A program made the translations under genes and the position numbers. A DNA stretch of 64,000 bases. Source: Pseudeuparius sepicola. Its lineage: Eukaryota; Arthropoda; Insecta; Coleoptera; Anthribidae. How positions within the stretch are numbered: the first letter of the stretch is position 1; each line of letters opens with the position of its first letter. The stretch spans positions 116,313,373 to 116,377,372 of the forward strand of contig OY987299.1 of NCBI GenBank assembly GCA_963920635.1, written 5' to 3'. Positions 59,398-64,000 of this stretch are shown here, piece by piece. A model generated the notes under the pieces. That model saw only the letters and a list, made by a program, of their open reading frames with translations, was not told where the DNA came from and made no database searches.

Positions 59398-59740
59398 ATT
59401 CACCTAATGGTCTGGCATAAAATTTTTTTCATGTGCGTGGAAATTTTATGTTATCACAAACAAATCTACCTATAAAAGCTGTGTTAATAGGATAAAACTA
59501 CCAAATACTGGACGCAAAGACAATTCGTTGCCGTAAAAAGAAGTTAAATCGTAATGAAGCTCGATATTTGGAACATTTTAAACGTCAGAAACTGACATAC
59601 CAATAACCACAGAATACCCCCTACATAACCTATAAAAGTTCGCAATTTTTTCCGTCGAGTAGCGCTACCTCAGTCCGTAAACAACAATGAAATATGACGT
59701 CATGCTCGGGTTTTTAATATAGTGTCGGTCCAGGTCCGGA

Positions 59741-60611
59741 AATGCCTAATAGGAAAGATACAGGTTGTTAAAGTTTCGGTCGTTTCGATCAAGTGATCTA
59801 TATAGGTACCTAGAAGACAATCTAATTTAATTATTTCAATTTCGACTGTTTTACGCTCCGCTCCGTACCATAATGAATTACTTTATATTTAGTTCAAAGC
59901 GTGCTCCGTTCCTTCTCGCAATATTTCATCTGCGAGCCAAAGCAGAAACACATAAATAAAGCACCGTTCTCGAGATTAAATCCATCAATAGAGTCGAACG
60001 ATAAATACCAGACGAAAAACGAGAAATAATTATAAAACCGAATTGAACATCCCAGACATGACGAGAAAATAAACGACGTGATCTAGCATGGGATGTTAAC
60101 CGGTTGGGAACGGTTATTTTTTCGCAGCACCCAACCAGGAAAAAATACCGACAGATTACATGAACACAGTCGGATAAGGTTATTGCCGTTTGCGGATAAG
60201 GGAATGCCGCACTGCTGAATGGAAATTAATTTAAGAGGCCGCAGTCACGTTTCGATTCCGGCTAAAAAAGCTGGAATATTGCTAAGTAGGTAGGTATATG
60301 ATGGACTGACACGGAGAGTTACAAGATTTAATTTTCTCGCCGATTAAATTGTTTTAAATAATTTTGGGGATTCCAGTCGCTGGGATTGCGGTTCCAAAAC
60401 GGAATAGTCGGCAATTTCACCGAATTCGTAACACGTGAATTGTTTTTTATTTGATTCTTTCGGTTTTTTTTCTGTTAAACGTTTGGGGGTGAGTGATTTG
60501 TTATGGAGGTAGGAGAAGTTTCTATTATCGCGTTATATTACATTACATTGACAATAATTTCTGATTTGATTGTATTGATTTCAACTGATTTTAGAAGCAA
60601 AAAGGAACAAT
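59741..60611. other. Gene-free stretch with a GC-richer island at 60,060-60,260
   Basis: No gene was recognised. The island alternates CG-rich and AATTA-rich phrases like the others. Confidence 0.35.
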
Positions 60612-61046
60612 AAAAAAAATTTAACAAAAAAATTAAAACCGACTTCTAAAACTTGCCCGTATGCACACTCCACTAAAAATTTTAAAAATAACAAAAAATA
60701 ACACCGACTTTACAAATTTGCCCGTATGCACATTTCAACTAAAATTTTAGAAATATTTTTCTCTTTCTAAATAATTGAGTTATCTTTGGATTTGGTGACA
60801 GTTAAGGCAAGGAATTTAAATCTATTTAGATATGAATACATCATAATATCCTACATACATCATAACTTACTGTCACCGACTAAAAAGATAACTCAATTTA
60901 TAGAAAGAGAAACATATATTTCTAAAATTTTAGTTGAAATATGCATACGGGCAAATTTGTAAAGTCGGTGTTATTTTCTGTTATTTTTAAAATTTTTAGC
61001 ACATTTTTGAAGTCGGTTTTAATTTTTTGTTAAAAAATTTTTTATT
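60612..61046. mobile_element. Palindromic element, 435 bp
   Basis: The arms carry TTTGCCCGTATGCA, AATTTTAGAAATAT and AAAGTCGGTGTTATTTT and their inverses, meeting near 60,830. The outer ends are AATTAAAACCGACTTC and its mirror. No target duplication was resolved among the A/T runs. Confidence 0.7.
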
Positions 61047-61079
61047 TCTTATTTTTCAGTGAATTATTAAAAATTATCG

Positions 61080-61840
61080 AAATCGGTCCAATATTATATT
61101 CCATCCTCTATTTGTCCACCCTTAGGATTGAAATTTTTCTCTTCAAATTTAATTTCTCTTCAAATTTAAATGTGACCACCCCTAAGGTAACCCCTTTCTA
61201 ATAAAATAAGAATCATCCAAATCGGTCAAATATGAACTTTCATCCCCTATTTATGTAAGTACCCTTACGGATGGAAATTTTTCTTTAAATTTAAATGGGA
61301 CCACACCTAGGTACCCCCTTTCCAATAAAGAAAGACTCATCGAAATCGGTCCACTATGAAATTTCATCCCCCATTTTCCACCCTTATGGGTGGAATTTTT
61401 TCTTTAAATTAGAATGGGGCCACTCCTAAAGTAATCCCTTTCTAATAAAAAGAGAATCATTGAAATCGGTCCAATATGAAATTCCACCATCGGTCCAATA
61501 TGAAATTCCACCCCTTAGGGGTGGAATTTTTTCTTTAAATTAGAATGGGGCCACTCCTAAAGTAATCCCTTTCTAATAAAAAGAGAATCATTGAAATCGG
61601 TCCAATATGAAATTCCACCATCGGTCCAATATGAAATTCCACCCCTTAGGGGTGGAATTTTTTCTTCAAATTTAAATGGGGCCCCCTCTAAGGTACTCCC
61701 TTTCTAATAAAAAAAAGTATCATCGAAATCGGTCCTATATGAAATTTCATCCCCTATTTGTCCACCCTTAGGGGTGGAATTTTTTCTCTAGATTTAAATG
61801 GGACCATTCTGTAGGTATCCCCTTTCAAATAAAAAAAGAA
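61080..61840 (+). repeat. Degenerate tandem array, about 120-135-bp period, six or more units
   Basis: Units contain ATCGAAATCGGTCCAATATG, a small palindrome CCACCCTTAGGGGTGG, and CCCTTTCTAATAAAA. One 130-bp stretch (from about 61,464) is duplicated almost exactly. Such phrases are common beside non-LTR and Penelope-like remains, and a Penelope-like remnant follows directly. Confidence 0.8.
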
Positions 61841-61968
61841 TTGTTTATAAATGACGGAGTTTTGAGGAAACAAACATAAAAAAAATAAAAATTCAACCGA
61901 ACTGATAAACTTATTTTTTGAAATCAGTTAGAAAAGTAATACCTTGATCTAACTATTTGAATGGTTGA

Positions 61969-62640
61969 ATGGTTGGAGAAATTAGCAATACGGGCGCCAC
62001 ATTTGAACATAAAATATGCCTGAGGTACGTTGACGACACCTCTGTTTTATGGGACAGAGTGACGAAGAGTAGATATGATCTAAGACACATCACAGTTAAG
62101 TTCACCAATGAGAAACATTTCAGTGTACTTAGAGGAAGGAAACACGTCATACTGAGTCAATATTTGTACTGCGGTTCTAATCACAGAACGTCGACAAAAA
62201 GAGGAATTATCAGGACACTCCACAAAATAGTCATAGAGAGAACAAGAGAGAGATGAAAATGAACTGGTCGTACCATACATCGCAAGAGTGTATCCGAGAA
62301 GCAAAATAAGATTGCCAGTCAGTAGGTACCTACACCAGCAAGTCATCGCATCTTCCACCAGCTGATTCGTATTTACGAAAACCAAACCACTCAATCAAGC
62401 CAATGGCAAGGAATGTATATGAAGTTCCATATGAGCAGACAGAATTACCTATACAGCAGAGAAACGAAAGAAATCCATGGAGTATATGGAAATAAGATTG
62501 ACCGAAAACAAGAAGTACTTAAACTGAAAAGGGAGAGACCTTAAAATCGGGAATAGCAGATGCCAAGCAAAACTAAAAGGGAGCTTCAGAGGTTCGGAAG
62601 AAAGATCAAAGAAGCTGTCCACGTAGAAAACAAACAAGCC
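61969..62640 (+). pseudogene. Penelope-like element remnant (RT and GIY-YIG traces)
   Basis: The plus strand reads KICLRYVDDTSVLWDR, the catalytic YVDD region of Penelope-type reverse transcriptases. After a gap of several tens of residues it reads CGSNHRTSTKRGIIRTL, which sits 3' of it in these elements (NSNHPxxxKRGII). Beyond 62,270, broken frames give VPYIARV and VYEVPYEQ, positions that match the linker and GIY-YIG nuclease start (VYxIPC). Stops and frameshifts throughout, and missing segments, show an old copy. Confidence 0.6.
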
Positions 62641-63104
62641 TTTAGTTACCTAACTCAGTGCGTGTAGAAAACTATTAGTTGCTATTTATGGTATCCGTAG
62701 GAAATAAGTTGTTGTTTTTCGATGTTTTGAAAATGTCTGAAACTATCCAAGCGCATTTTGGGACCATCCACTGCAGGAAGCACAGCCTCCACCGCAGAAG
62801 GCAGGAGGCAAACAGCGGGAAAATATCTCCGGTTCCGCCCGGCAGTTATTCTAGCGCAGATGCAACAGCGGGGCGAATAATGCATGCAGGCCCGTAATAA
62901 GGGCGGAAATATGCGGCCCGAGTTTCAATATTCATTAGGGGTAGAAAGGGAAATATCGGGTGTGGCGGAAATTAGTCTCTCGGGCCGAGCCGGGCCGGCT
63001 GGCCAGCTTTTAAAACGTGCGGCTTACGCGGGCGGAATGGAGTGAACTATACATTTGGTTTGGATGTCTTTACTAAGAGCACAGACCCATATAGCTTCGC
63101 ATAT
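62641..63104. other. GC-richer island, no gene
   Basis: The segment at 62,740-63,060 is GC-rich (GGGCCGAGCCGGGCCGGC near 62,981) with AATATTCATTA-type gaps. It is single-copy in this window and has no coding signature. Confidence 0.4.
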
Positions 63105-64000
63105 AGCTTCGAACCAGAAATAATGGAGTTCTAATTTTTTTCCTAAAGAAATGCAGGGGGTATTTTTCTCCGGCAAATTTTTTCAACCGTGGATTGGTGC
63201 TTCTGGAATCATTTTGAACGTACTTGCTAAGAATGGCGAGGATCCAACCAAAAACAACTTCGGGGGTGGGAAGGGGTAGTTATTTTCCGGCAGTTTTTTT
63301 ATTTCTGAGACTGACTTTTTTTAACATCCTTGTGAAAACTGCAAAAATCGGACCATAAACAATGGAGTTATCATTTTTTTCCCTAAAGGGATGCAGGGGT
63401 TAGTTTTGTCCGGCAATTTTTTTCAACCGTGGATTGGTGCTTCTGGAATAATTTTAAACGTCCTTGTAAAAATGGCGAGGTTACGATCAAAAACAACTTC
63501 GGGGGTGGGAAGGGGTAGTTTTTTTTCCGGCAGTTTTTTTTATTTCTCAGACTGACTTTTTTTAACATCCTTGTGAAAACGGCGAAAATCGGACCAGAAA
63601 CAATGGATTTATCTTTTTTTCCTAAAGGGATGCAGGGGGTAGTTTTTCCGGCAATTTTTTTCAACCGCGGATTGGTGGTTCTGGAGTCATTCTGAACGAC
63701 CTTGCTAAGAATAGCGAGGATCCGACCAAAAACAACTTCGGGGGTGGGAAGGGGTAGTTTTTTTTTTCCGGCAGTTTTTTTTTTTATTTCTCAGACTGAC
63801 TTTTTTTAACATCCTTGTGAAAACGACGAAAATCGGACCATAAACAATGGAGTTATCATTTTTTGTTCCCTAAAGGGAGGCAGGGGTTAGTTTTGTCCGG
63901 CAATTTTTTTCAACCGTGGATTGGTGCTTCTGGAATAATTTTAAACGTCCTTGCTAAAAATGGCGAGGTTCCGAACAAAAACAACTTCGGGGGTGGGAAG
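63105..64000 (+). repeat. Tandem array of about 240-bp units running off the right edge
   Basis: CCTAAAGGGATGCAGGGG-type phrases recur at about 63,144, 63,383, 63,623 and 63,870, with CAACCGTGGATTGGTGCTTC and CAACTTCGGGGGTGGGAAGG in each unit. Units differ at a few percent of positions and by T-run length. It is cut by the window end. Frames across it are not genes. Confidence 0.9.

Larger units (their letters stand above)
58670..59740. mobile_element. TIR-bearing dispersed family, copy C, with two nested insertions
   Basis: Both ends are present: GTCCGGACTGGACCAAAACT at about 58,673 and its imperfect inverse ending near 59,739. Compared with copies A and B, it carries a 21-bp palindrome (58,876-58,896) and about 310 bp extra (59,088-59,397) in the middle of TTTATTCTTCTGC. 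It is non-coding. Confidence 0.75.

Overview
The window looks like a piece of an AT-rich, repeat-laden insect nuclear genome; the order is uncertain (a beetle would fit, low confidence). Support: GT-AG splice signals, CAGGGTG-ended palindromic transposons, Tc1/mariner, hAT-like, P-like, Mutator-like, Ty3/gypsy, LINE and Penelope-like remains, THAP exons, and no operon-like gene packing. No complete host gene is visible. The window is best read as intergenic or intronic DNA in which transposons have inserted into, and next to, one another. Between them lie short GC-richer islands of apparently single-copy sequence (about 200-400 bp).

Layout. 1-14 kb: at least four long palindromic elements with TACAGGGTG...CACCCTGTA ends, a small MITE, dispersed repeats and GC islands. 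14.8-15.6 kb: one copy of a TIR-bearing family seen again at 29.3-30.0 and 58.7-59.7 kb. 15.8-24.3 kb: the most striking object, an 8,476-bp fold-back element with two almost identical 3.7-kb inverted arms, a 1,041-bp unique centre, AG...CT ends and a 6-bp target duplication (TGAGCC). Each arm holds a 165-codon orphan exon read outward, a tRNA-like block with A and B boxes, a 626-bp tandem duplication and a terminal array of CRE-like and E2F-like motifs. The ends and target-site length fit a Polinton/Maverick derivative, but no Polinton core gene is present. 24.3-33 kb: islands, a truncated palindrome and a TA-flanked element. 33.2-33.6 kb: a 420-bp P-like MITE with an 8-bp target duplication. 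36.7 kb and 49.9-50.3 kb: two THAP-domain fragments. 37.7-40.8 kb: a palindromic element split by a 5'-truncated LINE with an expanded tetranucleotide tail. 41.9-45.1 kb: a frameshifted Tc1-like element beside an internally deleted Ty3/gypsy element. 45.8 kb: a hammerhead-like Penelope tail. 47.2-47.8 kb: a fold-back element with a 9-bp imperfect target duplication. 51.8-59.7 kb: composite repeats, a higher-order tandem repeat and a 577-bp hAT-like MITE. 60.6-64 kb: a palindrome, two tandem arrays and a Penelope-like remnant.

Function. None of the transposons looks able to move on its own as read here. The possible host-gene material is limited to the THAP exons, a candidate 5' exon near 34.4-34.8 kb and a weak candidate exon near 48.1 kb. 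Two points can be checked within the window: a 21-bp palindrome at 58,876 and a 37-bp relative at 48,432, both flanked by 7-bp direct repeats. For the 21-bp one, the unoccupied site is visible in a paralogous repeat copy at about 15.1 kb.
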